A DNA stretch of 64,000 nt, taken from the NCBI GenBank assembly GCA_947044365.1, contig OX345636.1, forward strand, positions 57,949,746 to 58,013,745, read 5' to 3'. This document shows, in pieces, positions 40,401 through 55,400 of the stretch (its first letter is position 1; each line of letters starts with the position of its first letter). This stretch comes from Petrosia ficiformis. Taxonomy: Eukaryota; Porifera; Demospongiae; Haplosclerida; Petrosiidae. The position numbers and the translations under genes were made by a program. Below the pieces are notes generated by a model. It was not told the origin of the DNA. It searched no databases and was given only the letters and a program-made list of their open reading frames with translations.

Positions 40401-43400
40401 TGCTCATTTAATAACATTTGGTATCAGGAAGAGCTATTATTAATTTTCTTAGATACTGAATCTCAGTACAAAATAGAGGACTTACGTATGAGCTATTAAC
40501 ATTAATTTGATCAAATTGTTTTACAGGAAAGTGTCCCTTTCCAAAAATTAGGTCACATATTGATGGTAGTTATATTTCATGTACATATATATACATGCTT
40601 TTTCTACATAAACTATAACTATTCCTCTCCATGTAATCACATATACACATAGTCACACACATGCTTTTATTGCTTTAACAATTCCTAAGAAATTTTGTGA
40701 TAATATTTAGATATGGGTTCACTTACGATTACAATTGTAATTGAGGTCAATTACAATTACAATATGTAGTTGTAATTGTACTGTAATTGAAACATTTGTA
40801 TTGATGCTATTTTTAATCATAAGGATTTTACTTTCATTCGGCATTCTATACCAAATTATTAAAATGTAATGGTTATTATACATGTAGACACTTTAGAATT
40901 TATGCTACCGGCTTAGAGGTATTGCTGTAATTATAATGTAATTGCATGCGACTGTACATGTAATTGTAGTTGAATGTCACATAATTGTAATTGTAATTAA
41001 CCAGTGGTAGCTACACTGACAATAATTGAAGCTGCAATTGTAATTGGCCTTTTGTAATTGAACCCAGACCTGGTACACATACACGTACATAACCCCACTA
41101 TTAATTAATTTATATTCACATGTCACCTGAAATAATTGGAACAGAGTGTTTGTATAAATGTAGCATTGTTAAGTAAATTCTTAGCTTGATACACCTACTA
41201 TTATTACACTATATATAAGAGAACAACTACATTTTGTATTTAGTAATAACAACTATTGATCTTCCAGATAATAAATTCTATCATCTTTTATAATTAATAA
41301 TGAAGATTTTAATAATAATCATTTGTTCTATGTAGATATTCTCTTGTATACATTATACACATGTATCATGTACTTTTATATCTTCATTGTATCTAATTCA
41401 GATTATAAAGAGTATCACCATACCATTGTGTATACTTACATAATCTTGTTTGAATTCTCATTAGTTTATATCTTATAATTCAGTTACATTCCTCCCTACT
41501 TAATCAACATGATGTTAAATGTAGTATCCTATCAAGACAATAAATTGTTTAATATAATTATGATTAGTAATTGAGTCATGCATTTCTAATATGAATTGAT
41601 TGTACAAAATCTAAAGAATTACTTTTATTATTTCTTTTACATAGGGTGGATGGACACCTACTCATCTGGCTGCTATTAACAACAGTGTAGATGCACTATC
41701 TGCACTAATACGTCATGGATCAAATCTAGATACACGGAATAATGTTAGTTCTAATAACACACTATACTATAGTATTCATTATGTTATTGTACAAATTCCG
41801 GTGGTAATGCATATTTTCAGTAGTAATTGAATTTTGTGATTATAAAGAAGGGCTAATCTACTATACAGATCTGTGTTATAATATATAACTACCTTGTATG
41901 ATATAACAGTGTCACAAGTATGATATTTACATGGAATATGATTTACATTAGTCTCCAGTAATATAATGTAAATGGATTAATTGTGTGTACATGTAGTATT
42001 ACTAGTAATTAGTCTTGTTTTGGTATACATGTGGTTAATATGTATAAAAGAATGTGTACACATGTGTGTAGTAATTAGTCTGGTGGCACTGCCCCTTCAC
42101 TGGTAGGATGAAGGGTCTGGTACATACATGTATGTTACCAGATTGCTCCATCTCAAACCGCACTTTTATGAGCACCACCTCAAAAGTAACAAATACAATC
42201 GTCAATGTATAATATGAATGTTATTTATTGTATTATACATGTACAGCTGTATTTTGTAAAAAGGGACCTTGTTCAGCAATTAAACACTTACTTTTAATAA
42301 CTCACTATTCAGCCATTTTGCACAGGAAGCCAATAAATAATAGTGGTATTATAGATAATAGTGGTATTATAGGTAATAGTGGTAATGTTAGAGAAATGAG
42401 TAAATTTACACAATTTATTAATGATTTCAGTTGTCCATTCATTGTTTACATTATGGATTAAGTTTATTATTCTATAGGTTTTGCTAGAGTTTACGATGAT
42501 TCTAAAATGTGATAGAATTACAGATATTGTTGTACACAAGTTGGGATAAATATTATTCCATTATTCTGGACTATTACCTATAATACCACTATTATTTATT
42601 ATAAGAATTAGTATCCTCTCTAGACGGCCACACCCCCACAATGAAAAACAGTCTGGTAGCTTTGGTCAACATTCCTGGCACATGCAGTGACATCCCATTC
42701 CTTGTATTTGTATTGTACATGTATAATCAGATTACTCAGTGTATTACATTTAATTGATCACATGACTGTGTATATTTAAAAATGTCATATCAAATTCCTG
42801 CAATAAAACAAACGGTAATAAAGGCTATATAGCATCCCAGATACCATCCTTCCTAATCTAATCAAACTTGTTTGGTCATGTGACTAACATGTTGAAAGCA
42901 CTAGTTATAACTGCGTGTAGAAATTATTAATTATATAATAATAGAAATTTATAATTACATGTACATGCATGCATATACAATTTACGTACTGTACATGAAT
43001 GAATATCAGAGCATTGTCCTCCCTTCCCATCCTTTGGTCAACATTCCTACTCATTAATGTTTATCATCCCGATTTTATGGTACTACCATCATTACTGTAG
43101 TGTGTACATGTACAAATGAACATCTACTACATGTAGATGTAGATGGTACTACCATCATTACTGTAGTGTTTACATGTACAAATGAACATCTACTACATGT
43201 ACATGTACATGTACATGTACATGTAGATGGTACTACCATCATTACTGTAGTGTGTACATGTACAAATGAACATCTACTACATGTACATGTAGATGGTACT
43301 ACCATCATTACTGTAGTGTGTACATGTACATGTACTACATGTACAGGTATTATAAAGTCAACAAGTTTTATAATAACAAGTATAAATACTAGTATATATG

Positions 43401-46400
43401 TATACAGTATATACATGTATATTATACATACAGTATAAACATGTAGTTATGTACTTAGTCTCATGTGGCTGACATGCATTGTATCATAAAATGAGGCAAT
43501 GTCTGGGGTAATTGTAACATTTCTGCTGGAAGATTTGTCACAGAGCCATTCAAACTCGTTTGGTATATGACTTTCACCAAAAGAAAATGTATTATAGTGT
43601 AACTGGAGACTATACAGAACATTCAGACACTAGCCTTGCTGTATTGCAATACCAAACAACCATTCTGGTTTCTGTGGCTTTATTAGATGATCTTCTATCC
43701 AACAAAGTACATGTAAGTTAAATTCTGAATGTGTTCAAATTTTAAAGATATAATAAACCTATAAAATTTTTTCAAAATCTCGCTCATGTAGTGTCATGGG
43801 AATTCATCAATTAATTGATATTATTCTGGACTATTACATTCTTGTTTGAAACAAATTATATCACAGTTTCCTCAGATGCTTCCTCATTTTATCAATATAA
43901 TTATCAGCCATGCAAGACTATTATATACTATATACATTTAGTATGTATACAAGTATATCAGTATTTTTGATAAGCTTATATGGCGCACCATTGGCCCAAA
44001 GAGCTTCTTATTTGGCACTGCACAATTCTCTATTTGGGCCAGTGGTGCAGTTAATTATGATTATATTGTCAGTAACAGCATTAACTCTTTGTTACTTGGC
44101 TCAAGATGTATTCTCAATGGCACACACACTAACCATTGTTGAGCCAATTTGGCCCACGCTTCAAAACTTATCAAAAACTCTGAAGTACATGTGTATGTAT
44201 TAATTTACAGCCTATAAAGGAATTAGTCTCAATGTAAGTACTCTCTGTCTTTTACCATTTTGGTGACATAATCCTTTCCAAATATATTGGATAAACACTT
44301 CATGAGATTCATGAAGAAAAATGACCTTCTTAGTTTCCATGCATGACTTAAAACTTTTAATAGAAGTTTATATTTCATTCCACCATATAAACATTATGTG
44401 TAGGTAGTATTTTAATACAGACATGTTTATGTACACATAAAAACCAGTTATAAATGTCTCGTTATGGTGTATATGAGGGTAACATGTACAGTAGCCCTCA
44501 ATAAAATGTTCACATAGCATTGTTGTAGTACACAAGTATTACTCTACACTCCATAAAACACGGAAAGAGCATATTATTATGCATACTACACTTAATAAAA
44601 TAATAAACAGCAGTGACATTTGAGCTCCACCTTCTACGACTAACTAACTCTTTACCTCTACATATACATGTATAACTCATATAACTAGAGTCTGTAACTT
44701 ACATGTACTTTGGTGGAAAGAAGTGTTGTTAAGAAAGCTACACATGTATAGATGTTAAATGTATATATGATCCACTATCAGCAGGAAGATAGCAAGGCAG
44801 GAGCTTAAAAGTTTAGTAGTCTAAAGGTCAACACCCACACCTTTGCTTATACCTGTGTAACTTCACATTTTACACAACACAGACTTCTAACTTCCTTAAT
44901 TAGACAGGGGAGCTTCTAACAAAGTCGTAGATACCAAAAAATGTATATGTACATGTACATGCTTCGTTAGTCAGAGGAAAGCAACAAAACAAGTGTTTGA
45001 AAGAGCAGTGGTCAGTGCCAACAGTCATGAGGTTAATGTGCTATGCGTTTTACATATAATTATGTACATATTATAATTAAAATGTTGCCGTAATTAATAT
45101 GGTGGAACATACTTAGTGCATACGTACTACAATAACACTGTGTGAACTATTTATTGAGGGCTACTTTAATATAAGAATGTGTACACATGTACGTGTCTAG
45201 TAATTACATGTTGTCTGATGGCATTGCCTCTTCACTGGTAGGAGGAAGGGTCTGGGACATACATGTACATGTACATGTATATTACCAGATTACTCAACCT
45301 CAAACCACACTCTTATAAGCTCCACCTCACATGTAACAAATACAATGTTCAATGTACTGTAAATGGGGAGGGTATAAAACCCGGAATAGAATGAAACTGA
45401 ATGTGGAATGGAACGGAACGGAACCGAACTGGAAGTTGATAACTATTATTATATGTTTGGTAATGGAATTTAAAATGTAATTTTGATATTATATCGTGTG
45501 CAATCGTACGTGTGTACATGTATACTGTACATGTACATGTACTTCTTAACTGCATGTATAATAATTGTTACATGTACATACATGTACATGTACAATAATA
45601 CATGTTCATACTATACGTCATCTTCATACTATAGTACATAGTAGATGTACATGTATATACTGTGGTACTTCTACATGTACATGTACATGTACAACTACAG
45701 TATTTAATCTGTACTTAAAATTAAAAATTTGTGATATTTGAATTAAACATTGGCCACACCCACCATTAATTAATTAAACGAATGCAAAATCTGCAGACTC
45801 AGAGAAGCCTAAAACTTTCTTGAAACATTTCTAAGATGTTCATGCATGTACTATTACTTGACTGTCTATTACTATCCCATGTCTGAGTTCACCTAACTAC
45901 ATGTTACATGCCTTGCTTTGGCAACAAAATTAAATACCACAATTTTGCCCCCCTCAAAATTGTTTTGCCCCCCCACCCCCCTGAACAAAATTAAATACCA
46001 CTTACTCATAACAACCATACATAAGTAATAGATAGAGTAAAGGCAAAACACAAAGAAGTGATACTTACATGTACGTATGTATGTATGGTTGTTATATGGA
46101 AGTGGAATTTAATATTGTTGCCAAAACAAGGTACCATCCCCATTTTGTTCCTGTGCTTTTTCGGTTTTGATATATATCAGTGATTATGAAAAGCTTATAT
46201 GGCGCACCATTGACCCAAAGAGCTTCTTAATTATTTAGCACTGCACAGTTCTCTCTTTGAGCCACATGGTGCAATTAATTATGATTACATTGTCACTAAC
46301 AGCTATGTTAACTGGCTCAAGATGTTTCCAATGGCATAACACTCTAACCATTGTTGAGCCCAAGCTTCAAACTTATCAAACCTCAGATTTAAAAAAAAAA

Positions 46401-49400
46401 TTGATTATATATATAATATAATCACAATAATTATAATAATTTTATTATTATTATCATGTATTGTCTACATTTATTTTCTTATCAGTAATTATTGTTCTGC
46501 ACTGTGAGTGCATTCATTAAAATAGTAAGGCCCTTACTTAATCCTTAGACAACTGTTATGGAATTTACAACAGTGTACATGTATGTGACATTTGGTACCA
46601 TACTGCATTCATGATCATGATATAGCATTCCAAGTGTCATGTTTGTCTTCAGCAGCAAATCCTTATAAATTAAAGAAAGTCATGACGATTATTTGAGCTG
46701 AAAATAGACTTAGACGGATTTTAATGGATATCCCCATTTGTTCAGCATTCATAAGAGCAGCACCACATTGATACTTGGGTTTTCATGCATTTGGGATATC
46801 TTCTTGAATGAACCATGTACATGTACACTCTGGATGTATATATATATATATATATGTACATGTAGATGGTGTGAGACTATCAGTACCATCATGATAGGAA
46901 ACAAAATGACTGATGTAATGCATTAATTATCCTCTATCAAAGTCTGCACCTTTATTAGTGGTTTATTTGTACCTACCAAATTTGAAGATTCTAGACTGAA
47001 GTGTACATGTATAAAGAAGAGCGGTAAACAGGGGTTATACAAGTAGTTACATCATATATAGTAACTTATTAAGTAACTTAACAAATAAATATCTATTAAG
47101 TGACAAAGTATCTACATAAGTGATATAGCAACTCATTATAAATAAATAAGTAACTTCATATGAATAGTCTCGTCACTAGAATCTTCACATTTGGTATATA
47201 GGTGAATCTTCCATTAATAAAGATACACACTTAAATATTTTAAATTGTGTCGGTAGAGGTTGTGGTGATGAAGATGATAACAGAAAGTCATACTCATTGC
47301 TAAAATGAGTTGAACTCATTCCTCTCTTTCTTCCACATTTGTCTTTTTGCACATGCTAATAATATTATTATTAAATTAATTTAATGTAGCTATTAATTTC
47401 TGGTTCCCTTCCATTCCAAGTTTTATACCTTCCCACCAAAATTATATTATACATGTAATCAAATTTAATTAAACAGTTACATTTAACACTAACTATTCAT
47501 GTACAGGAAGCCAACAATATCTGGAATTAATGATAGCTCTTCCTCAATATCAAATTTGATTGACTTCCTGTACAAAATGGTGGAATGGTTAGCAATTGTA
47601 GCTAATCATTTGATCAAAATTATTTCAGTCACACAATAAGAGCTGTTATTAACCAATGATCTAAAGTTATTAATGCTAGTGCCGGGCTATAGTGACGATA
47701 GTCTGACTATTGTTATCGTCAGCATTATTATCGTGATAGCAAAAATCTAAATTCTCTACTGCGATAATAAACATGTGGGATTGTGCTTGTGCATGCACGC
47801 ACTAATCACCACACCCACATTGGGGTAGCTAGAAAACGCGGACTGTGGATCATGGATTACGAATCAAATGAGCTATGAATTTTGTTAAAATCATGTGATA
47901 AGCACATAATAAATGTCATTTAAATTAGCTTTATTGGATTATTACAATCAAGGTGATAGGAACGAGCACACAGCACAAACCCTCCATAAAGGTTGCTAAA
48001 TCCCTCTAGCTATGTACTGAGTACAACGAGGCAGTATTCTCATCATTTTTAGGGTTCAATCACTATGTGGTGAATCCATGTTTTCTTGTTTTCCGTTTCC
48101 GTTTCTCCATTTGTTTTTATAACCACCCAAGCAATATAACTGTCACATGATGCCTAGCAGTGTCACATGACATACATATAAGTCTGTAATCTGTGATTTG
48201 CAGCCCGTGTTTTCTATCCACTGCCCACATTGCCACATGTGTAAACTCTAGGAGAAGTGTAAATAAAATGGCATCTGATCCTACAAGTGACGTAGCTCTA
48301 GATTGTGAACTAGAAGTTCTTCCATTGGAAGGTTCTAAGCATGATGTTTAGCAGTATTTCTGTTTACCTGTAATAGAAGGAAATTTGCAGAACCAGATAA
48401 TCCTACATGTAGGTTGTGAATATAAAAAGAAAATCAAATATTCTGGAAATACTTCCAATATGAGATTCCATTTACTGCTATGTCAAAATTACAGACTCCT
48501 AGTAGCAAAATAGTAAACAGAAATCTACTGAATCAAAAAAGCTGTCCCTTGAATCCCATACTACTATACCAAGATATGATAGTATTCATTGCCTAGCCCT
48601 ATACACACTTACAAAGCAAGTAGCCCCACCTTAATCGATCTTCCAACCAGCTTGTAAAAGTCTGATATACATGTACATGTATACACTTGTCCTCAGACCA
48701 CTTCCTCATATGTAAAGTGAGTGGTAACACCAGACTATCTAGTAATTATACAATAACACTATATATATACATGTAGTATTGAGCTACTATTGAATATTCT
48801 AATAAATGAACATCTTTAGAGAGTTCAATTTATCATGTACTGTATGATACAAAGATCATGATGATCAACTGAATAAAGAGTGTGTAACATATAAAAACAA
48901 AAGAAGGGCTAAGCAATACTGAAAATTATTTGTTGTACTTGTATTTTATAACTACACATAGTAGCCACATTCATTAGTGATAATAATTATCTTAGTTCTA
49001 GTATTGCTTAGACTTCTCTCATCTTGTCTGTTCTCTTGTATTTCAATCTTCATTCACTGGATCATCATTCTGTTTATATTAAGTTTCTGATGATCTACTT
49101 TATTATAATATTTAGTATATGATCAATGATATAACAAAACATTCACATATTATCCATTGACTACATTACTGATATGAATGTACACTTGAATTGAGCTAAT
49201 TATAAACCTGATACTATTTAAATATCATTAAAAAGGACATTGTTTGTATAAATTATAATTATATGTAAATTATGTATAATAATTATCTCTTGGTAGAGAT
49301 GTTTACATGATAGTTTTCATAAACTCATCTTTAGGAATTTACTGTCACAAACTTATTATATTTAGGAATCTATTATTCAATTATATTCATAATATTTTAT

Positions 49401-52400
49401 ACATAAGTATGTACATGTAAATATACTGTATAATTATAATATACATAATAAGTGTGATTATATTTTATAGATAATTATAATCACACTTATAATTTTTACA
49501 TTACATGTCATTATTTACAGTTGGGAGAAACAGCTCTGGATTTAGCAAAAAGATTTAAAAGGGACAAATGTGTGCAATTACTAGAAGAGACTATGGTGTG
49601 TAAAATTATGTAATTTTCATTACTTGTCATTACATGAATGTATACTTTTATATATACATCATTACACTATACTATCAGTGTAGTGTAATCAGTTTTAATA
49701 TCCAAATGGTACAAGTAGTGGCACATTTAGCATGCAAGCAAAAATTGCAAGTTAGTTAATTATTTGTGAACAGCATGGTCAATTAATGATTGTCACACCT
49801 TGCACATGCAGAAGCAATGAGTGAGTGGATAGAATATAGTAATCAGTTTTATGTTTATTTGTGTCTTATTTCTGTGGTTAAAGTAATTTTTAACATCTTG
49901 CTTTTATGGAATTCAAAGCTCTCAAGCCACAAATATACAAGTTAATCCGCCACATGATTGTTTTATGTGAATAAATATTGAGAGTACACTGTAAAAAATG
50001 ATTGGTTGTTTTAACCAATTGATTGGTTACATGAGTTTCATTTGCTTTTAAATAATAAGTATATTAATAATAAAGCATCTATGGAAACATAGGAAGCCAA
50101 TATTAATGGAAAAACAATTTTTACTTTCCATAACATAATTATTATGTTCCTAATGAGAAAGTACGGATATACTATCCATTAGGAACATAATACTTTCTGT
50201 AATAAACATGTTTATTATGTTTCTAATACAAAGTACAGGTGTACTATCTAATTAGCAACATAGTAATTGTTCCTATTTTCTGTTATATATATATATATAA
50301 ACATGATATATAATGCAGATAGAAAACATGCAACTGATATAACCAAACCAATTGGTTGAAACAACCATTAATTTTTTACAGTGTATACACTCATATTCAA
50401 TAATAGATAGAACACAGAAGGAAGCGATAAAAATTGCTATACCATTCAAAATACCCTAGTGAGAACTCTGTATACTACTTGTACATGTATTATGAGTACA
50501 ATATTTATATATTCCTAATCATATAATCTAAACCTACTCATATTTGTATAGTGATTATGTTTATTATTAGTACATTAAAAAGTCTGATTCTGTTACTAGT
50601 ATTGAGATTTGGTAATTATTTCTTTTTAGAAGAATCAAAAAGTTGATAAGCATTTGGATAAACCTGGTAAGTAAATATGATATTGTTTTATTGATTACAT
50701 GTATATACACATTTACATTTAGATTGTATTATTAGCTATTGTTGTAATGGTTATCAGGTCTGGTCTTCGGTTGGGTTGTGTCAAGCACTTTCTGGGTTTA
50801 AGCACAGTTTATGAAGTTCTTTAATTGAAGCGCTTCAAAGTCCTTTGTCAATTTAAGCACAAGCTCTGGTGTTTGTGCTGAAGCACAAGTATTAATTGTA
50901 TGTGTTTGTGCTGAAGTCTTTTATAGTTACATGTACATGTATATTCTGCAAATATTCATAATTACCACTTTCCCTTGCAACTAAAAGAGTATACTACTTT
51001 CAGACCCTTATCAGCACATGTGTGATAGCAGGTGTATAGTCAAAACAATGGCAGCTGTAGCAGCGAAGAAGCTATCCATGATATTTGATCTAATTAAAAC
51101 AATGAAAGAACTACATGTATTATAACAGTTGCTAGTTTAAATGATTTCATTGAAAATGCTTTAAAGTAATTAAGTACTCTAACAAAGGGCTTGTGCTTGT
51201 GCTTGTATTTGGGCTTGTGTTTAAGCACATGCAGAAATGTTAGTGCATGTACTTGTACTTGTACTTGTGCTTGTACTTGTACTTGTGCTTGTGCTTGTAC
51301 TTGTACTTGTGCTTGTGCTTGTACTTGTACTTGTACTTGTGCTTGTGCATGTACTTGTACTTGTGCTTGTGCTTGTGTTTGTACTGCTTGTGCTTGTGCT
51401 TGTGCTTGTGCCTGTACTTGTGCTTGTATTTGTGCTTGTGCTTGAACTTGTACTTGTACTTGTATTTGTGCTTGTGCTTATGTTTGTACTTGTACTTGTA
51501 TTTGTACTTGTACTTGTACTTGTATTTGTGCTTGTGCTTGGGCTTGTGCTTGTACTTGTGCTTGTGCTTGTACTTGTGCTTGTACTTGTATTTGTGCTTG
51601 TGCTTGTACTTGTACTTGTACTTGTATTTGTGCTTGTGCTTGCGCTTGTGCTTGTGCTTGTACTTGTGCTTGTACTTGTGCTTGTGCTTGTACTTGCACT
51701 TGTCCTTGTACTTGTATTTGTGCTTTGCTTGTGCTTGTGCTTATGTTTGTACTTGTGCTTGTAATTGTATTTGTGCTTGTGCTTGTACTTGTACTTGTAC
51801 TTGTGCTTGTGCATGTACTTGTACTTGTGCTTGTGCTTGTGCTTGTACTGCTTGTGCTTGTGCTTGTGCTTGTGCCTGTACTTGTGCTTGTATTTCTGCT
51901 TGTGCTTATGTTTGTACTTGTACTTGTATTTGTACTTGTACTTGTACTTGTACTTGTATTTGTGCTTGTGCTTGTGCTTGTGCTTGTACTTGTGCTTGTG
52001 CTTGTACTTGTGCTTGTACTTGTATTTGTGCTTGTGCTTGTACTTGTACTTGTACTTGTATTTGTGCTTGTGCTTGCGCTTGTGCTTGTGCTTATGTTTG
52101 TACTTGTGCTTGTACTTGTATTTGTGCTTGTGCTTGTACTTGTACTTGTACTTGTGCTTGTGCATGTACTTGTACTTGTGCTTGTGCTTGTGCTTGTACT
52201 GCTTGTGCTTGTGCTTGTGCTTGTGCCTGTACTTGTGCTTGTATTTGTGCTTGTGCTTGAACTTGTACTTGTACTTGTATTTGTGCTTGTGCTTATGTTT
52301 GTACTTTTACTTGTATTTGTACTTGTACTTGTATTTGTGCTTGTGCTTGTGCTTGTGCTTGTACTTGTGCTTGTGCTTGTACTTGTGCTTGTACTTGTAT

Positions 52401-55400
52401 TTGTGCTTGTGCTTGTACTTGTACTTGTACTTGTATTTGTGCTTGTGCTTGCGCTTGTGCTTGTGCTTGTACTTGTGCTTGTACTTGTGCTTGTGCTTGT
52501 ACTTGCACTTGTCCTTGTACTTGTATTTGTGCTTGTGCTTGTGCTTGTGCTTATGTTTGTACTTGTGCTTGTAATTGTATTTGTGCTTGTGCTTGTACTT
52601 GTACTTGTACTTGTGCTTGTGCATGTACTTGTACTTGTGCTTGTGCTTGTGCTTGTACTGCTTGTGCTTGTGCTTGTGCTTGTGCCTGTACTTGTGCTTG
52701 TATTTGTGCTTGTGCTTATGTTTGTACTTGTACTTGTATTTGTACTTGTACTTGTACTTGTATTTGTGCTTGTGCTTGTGCTTGTGCTTGTACTTGTGCT
52801 TGTGCTTGTACTTGTGCTTGTACTTGTATTTGTGCTTGTGCTTGTACTTGTACTTGTACTTGTATTTGTGCTTGTGCTTGTGCTTGTGCTTGTGCTTGTA
52901 CTTGTGCTTGTACTTGTGCTTGTGCTTGTACTTGTATTTGTGCTTGTGCTTGTGCTTGTGCTTGTGCTTGTACTTGTGCTTGTACTTGTATTTGTGCTTG
53001 TGCCTGTGCTTGTATTTGGGCTTGTACTTGTATTTGTGCTTGTATTTGTGCTTGTGCTTGTACATGTGCTTGTGCTTGTACTTGTACTTGTGCTTGTACT
53101 TGTATTTGAGCTTGTACTTGTATTTGTGCTTGTGTTGTGCTTGACGTAATTTAAAAGTGCTTGCACTTGTACTTAAGCACTTTTCCAAAGGGCTTCACAC
53201 AACCCTGGTCTTAGAGTGGGCAACCTGGGGATTTACCCAGGATCCCCAACATACCACAGAAAGAATGGGCCTGGAATGGATCGTTTTGTAATTTACAAAT
53301 GACTAATCACTTCTTGTCTAGATAATAAATTGATTTCACAACAGTATTCAATTGATTTTAAAGCATTAAAATCTGATTTCTGTAGTATAACATCATACTC
53401 ACATAATAACAAGTTAATTAAGGACATAATATAATAAGTGACCACACCATCATGAATAAATTATTATCTAGGATCATTACTACTATTGTAGTCTTGTGTA
53501 GTCAAGCACTGCAACTCTACGAGTGACTCCCAGAGTCTTGTCACATGACTCTTGACAATTCTAATTAAAGCTTTAAAGCTGATTTATCAAAATACAGATA
53601 ATCAACATAACATTTGCATGCGTGGAACAGTCTCCCGTCACCTTCAATACAACCCACATTACTTGAGTAGGTGTTTAAAATGGCAAAGCAGCAAAAAAGA
53701 AAATTATATAGGCATGTCTTTAAACACGCGTCTTACACTAAATATCATTATCTATAGCTCAAGAGTTAGTTGACTAATAGCTAAGATATTATACTACATA
53801 GATAATGAAATTCCTGAGAGAAGCACAGTTTGTCTAGAAGCTCTATTTCAACTAATTATGTTTCCTTCATGTTTATCTATACAGTATAATAACTTATCTA
53901 TTTGTCCACTAACTCTTGGATTATAGATAATCATATTTATAAGCATTTAAAGTCATGTCTATGAATTATTGCTGCTTCTCCATTTTAAACACCTACTCAA
54001 GTTAAGTGGGTTGCACCTAAGGACTACTGATATATCTCTGATCAAACACTATCCATACAGTATATTAGACCATCTCTTGATCATAGAGAGGAGGGGCTTG
54101 CTACACAAGACTAGCGTTCAAAATATGCAAATATTTCTGTCCCAGACCAATAAATAATCCCTGAAAGTTTTAAGTTTTATAGTTTGTATTAATACATGTA
54201 TATTAGTTATATTAGGTGTTTTGGTTGTATGAATTGTATTGTAATACTGATTTTTTTTAAACTTTTTTTCCATTTGCAGACATTAATCGAAAAGATTCCA
54301 TGCCAAAGAAGCCTGAAGCAGTGCCAGGTACTAAATACACCTCCAATGTTTTCATAGTAACTAAGTACAATATCTTATACATTGTACATAGCTACATTTA
54401 AAAAAGTTACCAAGGATAGCAAAACAGGTGTTTGTCAAAATAAAGGGGAGCAAACCCCTCATCTGTTTACATAAGCACATGCCCAACTAGGGAGGTCTGG
54501 TGACAGGGTTCCTCAGGAAATTTTTATATTACAATCTCTGAGATCACTTTTGGTTGCATATTCAGACTAATGTTTGACCTCAAAAGATTGCAACTTAATA
54601 ATTTGTTGTGAAACTCTACTAGTAATTTATTAATAGTACAATACTATATTATTTGTAATTCAGACATAGTAGTTACCATTCTAATAGTTAATTAAGAGCA
54701 TAATATAATAAATCACCACACCTGTTATGAATAAATGGTTGCTAGGGCAACATGTGCAAATCTATCTGCTCAGCATCCATTTATTATACTCCCTGAGGGT
54801 TTTATAATGATTGTATTATTTGTATTACATGTAGTGGTAAAAGTTGTAATAGTCACATGTATATTGTTTGTATTGGTTATAAAAATTGTATTACATGTAT
54901 TTAGGGATGGGACGAAGGTTGGAAAACAACCTTTAAAGCTTCGTCAGCAAAAACCAACAAAGGTTCGAAGGTTCGCACATGTTTTTATCAATGTTGGTCT
55001 TACCTTGATTGTCTATAGAAAGTCTCCAAAACATGGTTATTGCTTTATAATGAGAACTAGTGTGGTTCCTGTCAGTGTTTCTATCAAGATTAGGCACTGC
55101 TGGACTGAGAAATAAGACAAAAGCTACCAGCAACACAGCCTCAACTTTCATGGAACATGCCCACATTATTAGCCACAAGTTTGAATTGCAGAATTGCAGA
55201 ATTGCACATGCACAAACATTATGTAGGCGTGGCAGCGAAGCTTCAAAGGTAGAAATGTAGCTTTGAATGGACAACCAACGAACGAAGGTTCGAACTTTCA
55301 AATCTTCATACCCAGCCCCACTTGTATTACTTGTATTACTTGTATCAGTTGTATTACTTGTATTACTTGTATTACTTGTATTACTTGTATTACTTGTATC

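Larger units (their letters stand above)
25507..41644 (+). other. Intron 4 (16.1 kb): contents
   Basis: The largest intron. It holds TTAA-flanked elements (25585-25850, 33751-34392), MITEs (28206-28419, 29099-29515, 30455-30730, 36920-37240, 40218-40286, 40705-41075), a (GAAA)n tract (27677-27726), segmental duplications (26010-26705 with 38080-38480; 30750-30920 with 35190-35350; 29693-30165 and 39192-39988 with copies in intron 5) and TACATGTA-rich tracts (27570-28110, 33330-33740, 38460-38620). A GGTGACAGTCACCTGATT-containing repeat recurs near 33080 and 38035. 31000-32550 and 34800-36900 show no recognisable feature. Confidence 0.55.
41744..49520 (+). other. Intron 5 (7.8 kb): contents
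   Basis: Holds the second copies of the duplications of intron 4 (44481-45271, 45709-46252), a fold-back (42337-42597), the 66-bp minisatellite (43079-43345), two GATAAG MITEs, a hAT-like element (47823-48224) and a BED-finger relic (48268-48500). An inverted pair GGGTATAAAACCCGGAA (45370) / complement (47410-47440) may mark a ~2-kb older element. 48700-49500 shows nothing recognisable. Confidence 0.55.
50667..54279 (+). other. Intron 7 (3.6 kb): contents
   Basis: Dominated by the CTTGTR satellite (51188-53150) and a fold-back element (53490-54120). 53411-53465 resembles 54686-54745 in intron 8. Confidence 0.7.

Noticed and set aside
43075..43438. 112-113-codon frames on both strands
   Set aside because: They follow the 66-bp minisatellite and TACATG tracts; both strands open equally.
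51221..53188. Very long open frames (up to 562 codons) on both strands
   Set aside because: They only read the CTTGTR hexamer satellite; several frames on both strands are open at once and peptides are dipeptide-like repeats (V-L, T-S, K-H).
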